Source: Rutidosis leptorrhynchoides
Lineage: Eukaryota; Streptophyta; Magnoliopsida; Asterales; Asteraceae
Assembly (NCBI RefSeq): GCF_046630445.1
Contig: NC_092335.1
Location: 1,672,001 to 1,736,000 of the forward strand
DNA: 64,000 nt
Direction: 5' to 3'
The notes beneath the pieces were generated by a model. It saw only the letters and a program-made list of their open reading frames with translations, was not told where the DNA came from and searched no databases. Of the stretch, positions 13,265-23,682 are shown one piece after another. Position numbers and translations under genes: made by a program. Position 1 is the stretch's first letter. Each line of letters opens with the position of its first letter.

Positions 13265-14452
13265 TCCAATGCATTCTTACATGGTGATTTATTAGAAGAA
13301 GTGTACATGAGAATGCCACTTGGATATGCTGGAAAATGGGAGCATATACAGAATATTCCAGCAGAAAAGTCAAAAGTTTGTAAACTTAAAAAGTCTTTGT
13401 ATGGGCTTAAACAAGCTCCTAGACAATGGTTTACAAAGCTTTCATCTGCTTTATTGTCTTTTGGTTATGTTCAATCAAAAGCTGATTATTCCTTATTCAC
13501 CAAGAAATATGATTCACAATTTACAGATGTTTTGTGTTATGTGGATGATTTATTGATCACTGGAAGCAGTTCAGTTCATATTCAACAGTTAAAGGACAAT
13601 TTGAAGTCATTTTTTCATATGAAAGACTTAGGTGAGCTTAGCTATTTCTTGGGATTGGAAGTTTCTAAAACAGATCAATGGGTGTTTATCTCTCAGAAAA
13701 AGTATACAGTGGATATTTTAAAAGAAAATGGTGTGTTAAATAGTAGACCCTACAAACTGCTATTAGATCCAAATGCCAAGTTGCAGGCTGATGTTGGCAC
13801 TCCTATGTCTGATCCTGAAGTTTATAGAAGGCTCATTGGTCAGCTCATCTATTTGACTGTCACTAGACCTGATATCTGTTATAGTGTTCAATTGCTAAGT
13901 CAGTTTATACAATCACCTACATCTGTTCATTTTCAGGCTGCTAAACATCTTTTGAAGTATTTGTTAAATGCTCCATCTCAAGGTGTTCTTCTTGCAAAGA
14001 ATTCTTCTGTCCAACTTAAAGCTTATTGTGATTCAGATTGGGCAAGTTGCCCTATGACAAGAAGATCAACTACATGTTACTGTATTCTTTTAGGTGATTC
14101 ACCTATTTCATGGAAATCAAAGAAACAAGGTGTTGTTTCTAGATCTTCTGCTGAAGCAGAGTATAGAGCAATGGCATTGACTTGTTGTGAGGTTACTTGG
14201 CTTGTGTCTCTATTAAAAGATTTGGGATTGACTGATTTAGGTCCAGTTGAGCTACATTGTGATAATCAAGCAGCTCTTCATATTTCTGCTAACCGTGTAT
14301 TTCATGCTTGTTACTTTGTACGAGATCAGATTAAAAGTGGTTTGATTAAACCTTTTTATGTTCACATAAAGTCTCAATTGGCTGATGTTTTCACTAAAAT
14401 TGTTACTGTTGATCAACATAATAAGCTTCTTGGCAAGTTAGGAGTTCGTTAA
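13265..14452 (+). pseudogene. copia reverse transcriptase / RNase H remnant
   Basis: Frame of about 395 codons with copia hallmarks: NAFLHGDL near the start, SLYGLKQAPRQW, YVDDLLITG (the RT active site), LGLEV, and the RNase H region with CDSDWA, SRSSAEAEYRA and a C-terminal HCDNQAALHI. Gag, protease, integrase and the first part of RT are missing, so it is a truncated fossil. No further breaks are obvious in the remaining part. Confidence 0.93.
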
Positions 14453-14481
14453 TGCATCACTCTTAACTTGAAAGGGAGTAT

Positions 14482-14744
14482 TGAAGCTGATTGGTTGATG
14501 AAACTGATGTACATGGTTTATTATTGCACATTTTCAAATGTTTATAGGTACAGGGGCTAGTCTTATATTTATGCTATAGTGCAAGGGCCTGTTCAAGTCA
14601 ATTTTGTATTTAGGTTTGTTAGAAGTTGTCAGGGTTGGTTAGTGGCGGTTAGTTTAGATGGCTGGTATATATGTCGATGTATGTCTGTAACATGTATTTT
14701 ATTGAAAGGAATCCAAATGCAATTGCACAAATTTTGTTAATCTC

Positions 14745-14748
<4 letters not shown>
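14482..14748 (+). repeat. probable 3' LTR of the copia remnant
   Basis: Starts TGAAGCTGATTGG just after the purine-rich stretch and ends in CTCCTCA, giving TG...CA ends and about 267 bp, a usual copia LTR length. It has a TATATAT box-like word near 14665. There is no second LTR in the window to confirm the ends. Confidence 0.6.

Positions 14749-14814
<66 letters not shown>
14749..14814. repeat. (TA)n microsatellite, Helitron target
   Basis: About 66 bp of TA repeat. It continues in phase on the other side of Helitron H1 (22056-22102), so the Helitron split one tract. Confidence 0.9.
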
Positions 14815-14815
<1 letters not shown>

Positions 14816-14841
14816 TAGTTAAACACCCGCGAATTCGCGGG
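14815..14841 (-). other. Helitron H1 3' terminus with hairpin
   Basis: Perfect 16-bp palindrome CCCGCGAATTCGCGGG at 14826-14841, then TGTTTAA and CTAG on the minus strand. It matches the hairpins at 47268-47283 and, with one change, 57486-57501. Confidence 0.85.
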
Positions 14842-16260
14842 ATTAGACAAACAAATTGTTGTAATAAAGTAATACATTTAAGGTTTCACATGTACTCATA
14901 TATTTTACTTCAATTTCAAAGTATATGATATGCAATAGACTTGAAAAGATAAAGATACTCTTCAAACATGAGTTTTTTAGGTGTCATGTCACATGTGTAT
15001 ACCGAATACCTACAGAAAGTGGCAATAAATACTTTTACCAACATATTGTACTACTACGAAATTACCTTTAATAATATTAATATAAGTCATCTAATATTGA
15101 CATTCATGCTTCATACCTCCTAGGAAGTATTATTTTATATACATATGGTTTTGCATTCAAATTTTAAACTTACTTATATAATGTAAAACCCATTTCAATG
15201 GTTTGCACATCACCTTCAATTTTATCAGTCAATCATAGTCAATAGTCATCGAGTTATCCTTTCGACCAATAAAAGTCAACAAATTGCCACTTTTAAAATA
15301 TTATTTCTTGTCACAATGCCCACAACGTCCAATGATAAAATGGATAAGACGTTAGAGTTTGGTACCGAAGTCATAGTTTCTTATGAGATGTGTGTATCTT
15401 ATTAGCAAAGATAATAAACACCAACAATCTCCAAATGAAATCCATACACTCTTCATCATATGATACATTTATTCTCATTCTCAATAAATGCCAAAATTAA
15501 TCATCGAAGGAGATATTGTCATTTTCAAATTAAAAAATTTATATAATGTAAGTAGGGTGTTCAAATTTTTAGGTACCTTGTTAAAATAAGGTGTTTAGCT
15601 TTTCTAACTGAAAATTAAAAATATAAAGGAAACAAAAATTGCAGCAAGGATGCTAACCTGTCTCTAATAATGACTCAAGTATACCAGTTATACATTAAAC
15701 ATTTGACCCACAAAAAATTAATGGAAAAATACCAGTTATTGTGTAACAACCCAAACCAATAACCAATTGATTTCGCGAAACAAAAAAAATTTTTACAGAG
15801 GAGTGCGCCACGCGCACCACCATAGGGTGCGCAGCGCGCACAGGCCCCAATTCAGTTCTGTCCGAATTTGCAAATTTTCAAATAAAGATCTCCCACTTCC
15901 CGACATAATTAGACGAAACGCTTTTCACAACATGTTCTAATATGGAAAACTCATACGATTCAAACATAAAATGAGTTTTACAAAACGGGGCCCACATCGG
16001 CCGTTTTACGAGTTTCATACAAAAGTTCGAGTTTCGACCACACTAGTTTAAATTCCAAACGACACTATGAGCATGGTGTTTGGGGTTAAACTACCCAAAT
16101 CTCGGTCAAACTCCAAAAGCTATCACATCCCAAAAGCGTCCTCTAAACAACAAGCGGGATCTCTAATCCAATCGAAGGCCCTTACCCTTGTCAACGCCGG
16201 AGCCTATAAAAAGATAAACAACGAGAGGGTAAGCAAAGCTTAGTGAATGCAATAATTATA

Positions 16261-16261
<1 letters not shown>

Positions 16262-16350
<89 letters not shown>
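16262..16350. repeat. (AT)n microsatellite
   Basis: About 88 bp of AT dinucleotides inside the solo LTR. Confidence 0.95.
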
Positions 16351-16355
<5 letters not shown>

Positions 16356-16534
16356 CCTACTTGCAATCACTTACACATATACCGCATACACGCTAGCAAT
16401 ACAATTAGCATATCATCTCAAGTACAAAGCTAATAATCTCTAACAAACCGCTACTAGCGTAATCAATAACATATAATCGACATAATATAATATGCTACAA
16501 AACAAAATACACAACCATGGTTAACCATTCTCGC

Positions 16535-16840
16535 GTCATGGTGCTACCGGCTCTTTGGTTCACACCATACCCATTTGTCATGATGCTACCGGCTCTTTGG
16601 TTCACATCACAACTCGAGTCATACTCACGCTAGAGTGCTACCGGCTCTTTGGTTCACACTCTAACAACGCTAAGGTGCTACCGGCTCTTTGGTCCACACC
16701 CTAACAAATCGTGCTATAGCGCTACCGGCTCTTTGGTTCACACTATAACACACGTACTATGACGCTACCGGCTCTTTGGTTCACATCATAGCACGCTCGC
16801 ACATACTATGGCACTACCAGCTCTTTGGTTCATACCATAG
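16535..16840. repeat. array of seven stem-loop repeats
   Basis: Seven copies of the core CTACCGGCTCTTTGGTTCA, spaced about 40-55 bp. Each is flanked by short arms that are reverse complements of one another yet differ from copy to copy: ATGGTG/CACCAT, ATGATG/CATCAC, TAGAGTG/CACTCTA, TAAGGTG/CACCCTA, TATAGCG/CACTATA, CTATGACG/CATCATAG, CTATGGCA/TACCATAG. Spacers between units are unrelated. Fixed loop with co-varying stem is what selected hairpins look like. Function unknown. Confidence 0.9.
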
Positions 16841-17880
16841 CATACAAATAAATACATTACATACATATGCATATAATCATTCCACTCACCTTTAACGATT
16901 CGGTGACGGTTTTATACTTCCGCAAGCTTCAAAGCAAAGTACCTAATATAATAAGTACTCCAATCAACTCACAAAACTAGTTGGACTAAATACCAACAAT
17001 TTCACTTATGTGCATTAAATGACTTAAATGCATTAAATGCTCCATTTTCACCAAAACCGCCCTTTAAGGGTCAAGACCATCATTAATCACTTAAAAGCTA
17101 GTGATTAAGTTCCAACAACACTAACCATTACACAATTAGGGTATTTCATACCCATTTTTCCCAATTAGGTCAATCATTAGCCCTTTGACTAATTTAAAGT
17201 CAACACACCCATTTCGGGTTATCTACTAACCCATCTAACACCCATTTACTAATTAACTAGGTGTGCTAGTGATTATCTAACCAATTAGGACTCATAAACA
17301 TCAATTAACACTTTGAAACTCTAGGTTAGTTACCATTGAGTCTTCATGACTCCATCTTACCCAAGAACACCCAAAATCACCAAATATGAGTTTTATGTTC
17401 TTCATTTACCCAAACCCTAACCCATACATAAATCAAAGTAAGGAAATCCAAGTTAGAACATACCACTACAACCAAAACGGAGCTAGAGAGGAGATGAACA
17501 ACTTTAATACCCGCACTTTGGTCCGAGAACAACTTCTTCCTCTTGGATTTAAGCTTTCTCACTCAAGAATCACACTCTCTCTCTAAAATTTAAGTGAAGA
17601 GGATAAGGTTGTTGATAATGGAGTTAATGATACTCCACAAACTGACCAACTGGCCTTTAACTCGTCCACAAGTGAAATTACCAAAAAGCCCATCAAAATA
17701 TCTGAATAAAAGAGCTGGATCCGGCTACAGTGAACAGTGCGCGGCGCGCACCATTAGGTTTGCGCTGAGCGCACCTAGCCCAACTCAGCTTCCGTCTTCT
17801 GTTTGATTACACAACTTCACCCACACGCTATGTACCATATATACCCTGCTGTACAATGAAGATTAGGGCCTTACATATTG

Positions 17881-20182
17881 GCTTATAAGCATTTGATACA
17901 GCTCCAACCAAGTAGTCAATGCACCTGAGAATTGAGCCCCATACGACAAAAAGCCATTTAGTATAAATTGCGAGTAATATTGCAAAAAAAGATACCTTCT
18001 GCATAAGGTATCCAATAACAGCTTACAGTAAGTACTTGTCAACACCCTCAAAAACATCCTATATTCTATATATGTATGTGCATAATTATAGCATTAGATG
18101 CCTCTAATTTCCAAGATAAAGTGTACTAATAAGTAGCCAAATTCACTTAATTCCAATCTTCATATACAACCACATAAAAGTCCTAGAGCATTTTCTTATA
18201 ATCTGCAATCTGCAATAACCACATATAACAAAATCAAATTTCCGTACACTTAAAATGTTGATAAGTCAACAAATCAAAATTTAATTAGCTTTAAAAATAT
18301 AACGTGCACGTGCCCATGATGATCATAACCCAATGGTCAAAGATTCGCAAGCATCATTCACTTAAAATCGCATCCATTTGTAGTGATACTTGTAATGCTA
18401 TTATCAGATATTCCAAAGCAGAGTAGTAACGTGAAAAGAGAGATAGATGAGTACCTTTCATATATTGATGTTGTGGGGACGACCAAAGACTATAAATACT
18501 GCATAACTTACTTGTAATGTTTATTTTGACATAGTGATGATCATCTTCTAAAAGTAGATGATCAGATTTCGGTATTGCTTACTGCGGACAGTTATACCTA
18601 TCTTATTATCATTGTGCAGTTTCATATACAAAAAATCATATACCATAGAAATATATCAACTAAAACTGAATAAATAACTAAACACGAAACTATGAACGTA
18701 CATACATACATCAATATAATATCAAGTGGTAACTATATAAAAAAGGTCGACTTCAAATCAGATGAAGCACTAATTTTCGAACAAAAAAAAAAAAACACTA
18801 ATAAAAAAACATAATTATAAACTTCAGACCAATTGTTGGAACCTATAACCCATCCTTTCTTATCCTTACCTGACCCACCCGACCACTCTATATGGTACAA
18901 TTGGAACTCCCATACAAATCTGTATTGAAACTCCACAATATTCACATACATAAATTACCTTTCTCTGGCCCATGGGGGATTGTAAATTTGCACTTGAAGT
19001 CCAGGACGATCAGCAAGGCGTGTGAAGTGTGTATTCAAAAATAATGTAAATACCGAACGATCTCACGATTAGTTTAGAAAAAATTTTGATTGCAGTTTTC
19101 CACAACCGTTCGATGCTCTTGCATAACCATAAGAACCTTGACAGTAACTTTTGAAATAGGCCAAATGATGACCTGTCTTCACGGCAGTGTACATGATGTT
19201 GAGAGCTTAATTCAACGCAATAAATCTTTCCTTTCAATATTAAAGAAGCTGTAAAATAACAAATAAAACCATTAAATAAGTAATACATATACCAGCAATG
19301 ATTAGTCTATATAACCATACCTAACATATTACAATGTAACTATAAAAGTTATATATAGTTGGTGGAAATGTATATAGTTAATCAACCAACCCATTTTGAT
19401 AAGCAGTAGGATAATTAGTACAATTATCATCTTGAGCTGCTTCTTCAATGAATTGTTAAGTCACATAGCTCAAACAATACTTTTGAAACGAAGTTGAACC
19501 AACCAAAACCATTGTGTAATATTGGTCTAGTGGCTCCCGTAAGAGGTTACTGAATGTATAAAGAAGCGTACTACAAAACATAAATTTACGTCTATCAACT
19601 GAGGCCAATGGACCTTCATATGATAACGATAACGATAATGATAACGAATGTAACTGAACATCGAATACCATAGAATGGATTCGTACCAAAAAATGATTGA
19701 ATTCTTGAGATGATTACCAAGTTGTAGCAAGACCAACGTTTGACCTACAAGTGACATGGAAAATAGAACTTATTAGCTGAAAAACATGAATTGCTGAAGG
19801 TAGCAAAATGGGCAGGGCAAGGGTCATGTAACAGGTCAAGTGGAGATGGGTAGTTTTAGTACAGGCAGGGTCACTTTGGTAAAAAGATAAAATAAAATAA
19901 AATAAGTGATTAGCGTGTCAATTGTTTGATGTTCAGAAATATTTTAAGACAATATAACACAAATAAACAATATAACATTTAAAAGTTCAAACGTGTAAAA
20001 ATATAAATAAATAAAATGTTGTTCAAAATAAAGCAACTTACTTAAATTCAAAAGTAGTATTATTAATCAACGGTTATTTTTTAACAACCGAAGTATTAAT
20101 CAATAGTTCGTATCTGCTGCTAATATTGAGGAGTCAACACTGATCGCTTGCACAACTCCCTTACCTTCTAGTAGATTCTTAT
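17881..20182. other. Helitron H1 interior, unresolved
   Basis: No intact gene. On the minus strand about 19090-19250 reads as an exon-like open stretch and may be a captured gene piece, but I do not recognise a family. A short run of poly(A) and many AT-rich blocks fill the rest. Confidence 0.4.
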
Positions 20183-20480
20183 TAAACCCTAAATCTAAAC
20201 CCTAAACCCTAAATCTAAACCCTAAACCATAAATCTAAACCCTAAACCCTAAATCTAAACCTTAAACCCTAACCTAAACCCTAAACGCTAAATCTAAATC
20301 CTAAACCTTAACTCTAAACCCTACATCCTAAGTCTAAACCCTAAACCCTGAACTCTAACCTAAATCCTAAAAAACTCTGAACCTTAACCCTAAACTCTAA
20401 GCCCTAAAATATAAACCCTAAACCCTTGAATCTAAACCATAAACCTAAACCCTAAATCCTAAATCTATACCCAAAACCCT
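20183..20480 (-). repeat. telomere-like repeat array in Helitron H1
   Basis: About 300 bp of degenerate AAACCCT and AAATCT units (TTTAGGG in Helitron orientation), often alternating in a 13-14 bp higher unit. The flank at about 20490-20720 is homologous to the flank of the array in Helitron H2 (46100-46228), so the array belongs to the transposon. Confidence 0.9.
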
Positions 20481-22000
20481 ACATATTGTAATAAATTACT
20501 TTCAATGATAACAAACATAAATAATATAACATTTCAAATGGTTAAAAATATAAATAAATAAAAACGACCCATATTGACACATATAATAAGAATCTTAACG
20601 TAATATATTAGCCACTTGACTAATTACAAAAGCCGACCATATTGACACCTACAATGAGAATTTTACCGTAATCCTTGAATTCATGTAAAATCTCCGGAAC
20701 CAAATTAATACCTACATGTGAAAGCATGTCTATTTATATTTTAGAGTATGATGTTATCAAAGTAAAAGTTACACATAGCCAGTGAAAAATTCAACAATGT
20801 TACGCCACCATTGTTACGCCATTATTATTTTGTTTTGAAGCCACAAATTCAACAATGTGATCAGTGACTGTTAATAACCAATCAATTTATTTACGCCACC
20901 TCGCTTTACTTTCTGGCGCCATGGGTTCTAATTTCGAGATTTCTCCAAATACAGAAGTTGTATACAACAATTTATCAAAACCACTTAATTTGGTTCAATT
21001 TAATCAAATTATCAATTCTACACGATAAATGAACAAAATATCGAATATAAAATTACCCAATTACCTGTTAGATTCGTGATGGCATTCGACAATGCAAAAG
21101 TGGACGAAAAACCTTTTCCTCCACCTGACATATCCTCACCCAATAGTAACTTACCAAACCTCTCCTTCATCAATTCCATATCTATTAAGCAAACACAAAA
21201 AATAACAAATCAGTTTATGAAAATTCCAAAAATAAATAAATAGATAAATATAAAAAAAGAAACACAATGCAATAACCTGCATATATGAATTCAAGTTCAG
21301 GATCTAAATCTGATTTATCCTCTTCCATAGTTTTTCTAGTATGTATAGGTCAAACAAATGCCCAATTTAAGCACGAAATCTGGGGGAAAAAAAAGTTGAA
21401 CAAAAACACAAAAAAGATGAATAAAAAAGAGATTGATAAAAGCCTTGTTTTGTATCAAGAGTTCATCTGCTACACTCTGCAAATGATTAGCATACAACCA
21501 CCACCAATCCAAAAAACTATCGAAACCGTAACCTAAACCCTAACCTAATTGAAATCGACGTTTCAAACAAAAACAAAAAAAGAACAATTCGAACCAGATG
21601 CGAAAAACTTATACTTACAGATGACCACGATCAAAATCGATTATGGATTGCTTCGATTACTTCAAATTCAGGATACAACCACAATCGCCGCCGCTGATTG
21701 CAATACTTGTATTAAAATCCAAATTGAAATCATTGAAGATTAATGTTACACCAATGATCGACCAAAATTGATCTCGATTTATTCGTTTAGTTCATATTCG
21801 GTACATCGAGCAATTTCAACGGCGACGTGAGAATATCGTAAAGTAATACGTACGTACATATGACTGAGCGTAAGGGTAGTTTGGGAAGATCATGACAAAG
21901 AATTGATTTATTAGCTGATAGTTTTGTGGGAGAAATTTAGACCACTTGATCAAAGGGTATTGAAAGGTCTTTCTTAGATCTAATGGTTGAAAAAGGGATT
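20481..22000. other. Helitron H1 5' part
   Basis: Helitron body on the minus strand. The first ~100 bases from 22055 downward match the start of H2 at 43280-43370. A block near 21285-21740 contains short open frames without a recognisable domain. Confidence 0.5.
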
Positions 22001-22052
22001 TTAGAATTAATTATTACTTAATAAAAATTCTCTTTTAATGTATAGTAGGATA

Positions 22053-22055
<3 letters not shown>

Positions 22056-22102
<47 letters not shown>
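22056..22102. repeat. (AT)n microsatellite between two Helitrons
   Basis: About 46 bp of AT repeat between the 5' ends of Helitron H1 (minus) and Helitron H3 (plus). It is the remainder of the tract seen at 14749-14814. Confidence 0.9.
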
Positions 22103-22105
<3 letters not shown>

Positions 22106-22110
22106 CTTAT

Positions 22111-23096
22111 CTTACTACTATATAAGAAGAAGTTTTTTCCTCTTCATGCTTTAGCTGCTGACACGTGTCGATCATTTATAGGCTGAACATTTAACTGGAT
22201 CGGGTCACCCATTTGGGCTGCGTGTTTTCCTTATTCACTTTGCACCGTCTGCTTTTTGTTTGCTTCATACCAATCGACACGTACCTTAGATGACTCTTCG
22301 AGTATTAAATTTTTTTTAATGCATCAAGACGTGGCCTTTAAAGTTAATGACTAATTATCCATCAGATTTCTTCCTGCATATGTAGTTTTCACATTCATCT
22401 TCTTCGCTTGAACCAGAAGGTACTTTTGTTGATTTTATTTCATGTTTTTATTTCTCATTTTTTCAACAAAAGTGAATATATATTACTTTATAACTCAAAA
22501 CAAATTACAATACCAGGACCTGGACATACCCAAAGACCCAAAATAGAAAAAGAGCTCCAAATACAACAAAAAGAGCACAATACAAACAAGATCAAATACA
22601 AAGAGCCAACATCAATTTAAACTATACTTGCCATTAATCCAAGACAACTTCCACATACCCCCAGCTTTAAGAACAGCATTTGAATTTTTCACTTTAAGCA
22701 AAACAAGCATATACCTGACAAAACTTTGGATCATACTGCATAACTCTTCCACTTTCCTGTGTTTTTGTTGAATTTTTTTTTTTTCATTTATTTATAAAGT
22801 AACTCAAATTCAAATTGACTTAAAAAATGATGTATAAAAAAGTTTATTATGCGCTGATTATGTGTGCTACTCGCTCAGACCGTTGTGGTTCTAAGAAAGT
22901 TGTCTGCTACAAACACCAAGTAATAATAAATAAATAATCACAACATTATTTATTTACATCGTAACAGAAAAAACTCGTTTGCCAACGTGGGGTTTTCTTG
23001 AATGCTGAATACGAAACTAAACCAAATATTTTTTTGTGGTTTTTTTTTTAACTTTTCTCCGTAAAATTAAATGGTTTAACTTTGTTTGCTTTTGAT
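22111..23096. other. Helitron H3 left body
   Basis: No intact gene. On the minus strand about 22618-22765 is an open stretch of about 48 codons preceded by a splice-acceptor-like ACACAG and ended by a stop. It could be the last exon of a captured host gene; the family is not recognised. Confidence 0.35.
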
Positions 23097-23682
23097 CAGG
23101 GCCGGACTCAAGGCAGGGCCACAGGGGCGACCGCACCCGGGCATCACATTTTAAGGGTCATCAAATCTAGAGTTCTGAGTTTTTTTAAAGTGCAGTTGAG
23201 TTTTTTTCTTTTGTAAGTTCAAAGGAGAAATTTCATAGAGGAATGAAGAGGAAGAAGGAAAAGTCAAAAGTTGAAAATGGAAGATATCTTTTGTTCATTG
23301 ATATCATAAACTTTTTTTCTTTTGTCATATGTGTTAATTTTATTAGAATCCAACATATCATACAACAGATATAGCGTATTGTAAAATCACGTATGGATTT
23401 TGAAATTCTAGTCTAGCAATAGAGGTGTCATAATAATGTGAATTCATAAAATAAGTTTACTGATTTCTTAATATAATACTCCATAGTACTACTTGATTTT
23501 TATATTTTTTTGAATTTAATTATTTCTACAAGGAACAAAAGTCCTTTTTCAAAGTCTTATTTTATTGGTGTGTCACAGACACTATACAAATTTTAACTAG
23601 ATTCGAAGTTATCACTTTTATCGTAGTTTAATCTCTTCAAATTGTCACACTAAATTTATTTAAAAAAAATTAACGTTAAAAT

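Larger units (their letters stand above)
13265..14748 (+). mobile_element. Ty1/copia remnant (3' half plus 3' LTR)
   Basis: Carries the second half of a copia polyprotein, then a purine-rich stretch (GAAAGGGAG, about 14470-14478) and a short LTR. The 5' half is absent next to it; the sequence upstream is an LTR end of another element. It is a fossil, interrupted by that later insertion. Confidence 0.9.
15742..17875. mobile_element. solo LTR inserted in Helitron H1
   Basis: Runs from TGTAACAACCC to GGGCCTTACA, 2134 bp, with TATTG directly before (15737-15741) and after (17876-17880), a perfect 5-bp target duplication. The ends TGTAA...TTACA and the size fit a gypsy LTR. No coding sequence is attached. 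A TATAAAAAG word lies at about 16205. It contains an AT microsatellite, the seven stem-loop repeats at 16535-16840 and two GC-rich dyads near each end (about 15803-15842 and 17737-17775). It belongs to another family than A/B or C; orientation is not certain. Confidence 0.88.
14815..22055 (-). mobile_element. Helitron H1, non-autonomous
   Basis: On the minus strand the element begins TCCTATCCTACTATACATT (plus 22055 downward) and ends with a GC palindrome, seven bases and CTAG at 14815-14818, followed by T. This is the Helitron signature: 5' TC, 3' hairpin then CTRR, insertion between A and T, no duplication. Both sides are TA repeat. Its 5' end, 3' end and an internal block are homologous to Helitron H2. 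No Rep/helicase frame is visible, so it is non-autonomous. It was later hit by the LTR at 15742-17875. Confidence 0.8.

Noticed and set aside
14671-14928. Open frames of alternating Tyr-Ile over TA microsatellites (also 16243-16443, 36784-37041)
   Set aside because: Translation of (TA)n repeats; no real coding signal.
16535-16840. CRISPR-like array
   Set aside because: Plant nuclear DNA; repeats have variable paired arms and irregular short spacers, no cas genes.
20183-20480. Interstitial telomere or former chromosome end
   Set aside because: The same array with the same flank is in Helitron H2, so it is transposon sequence.
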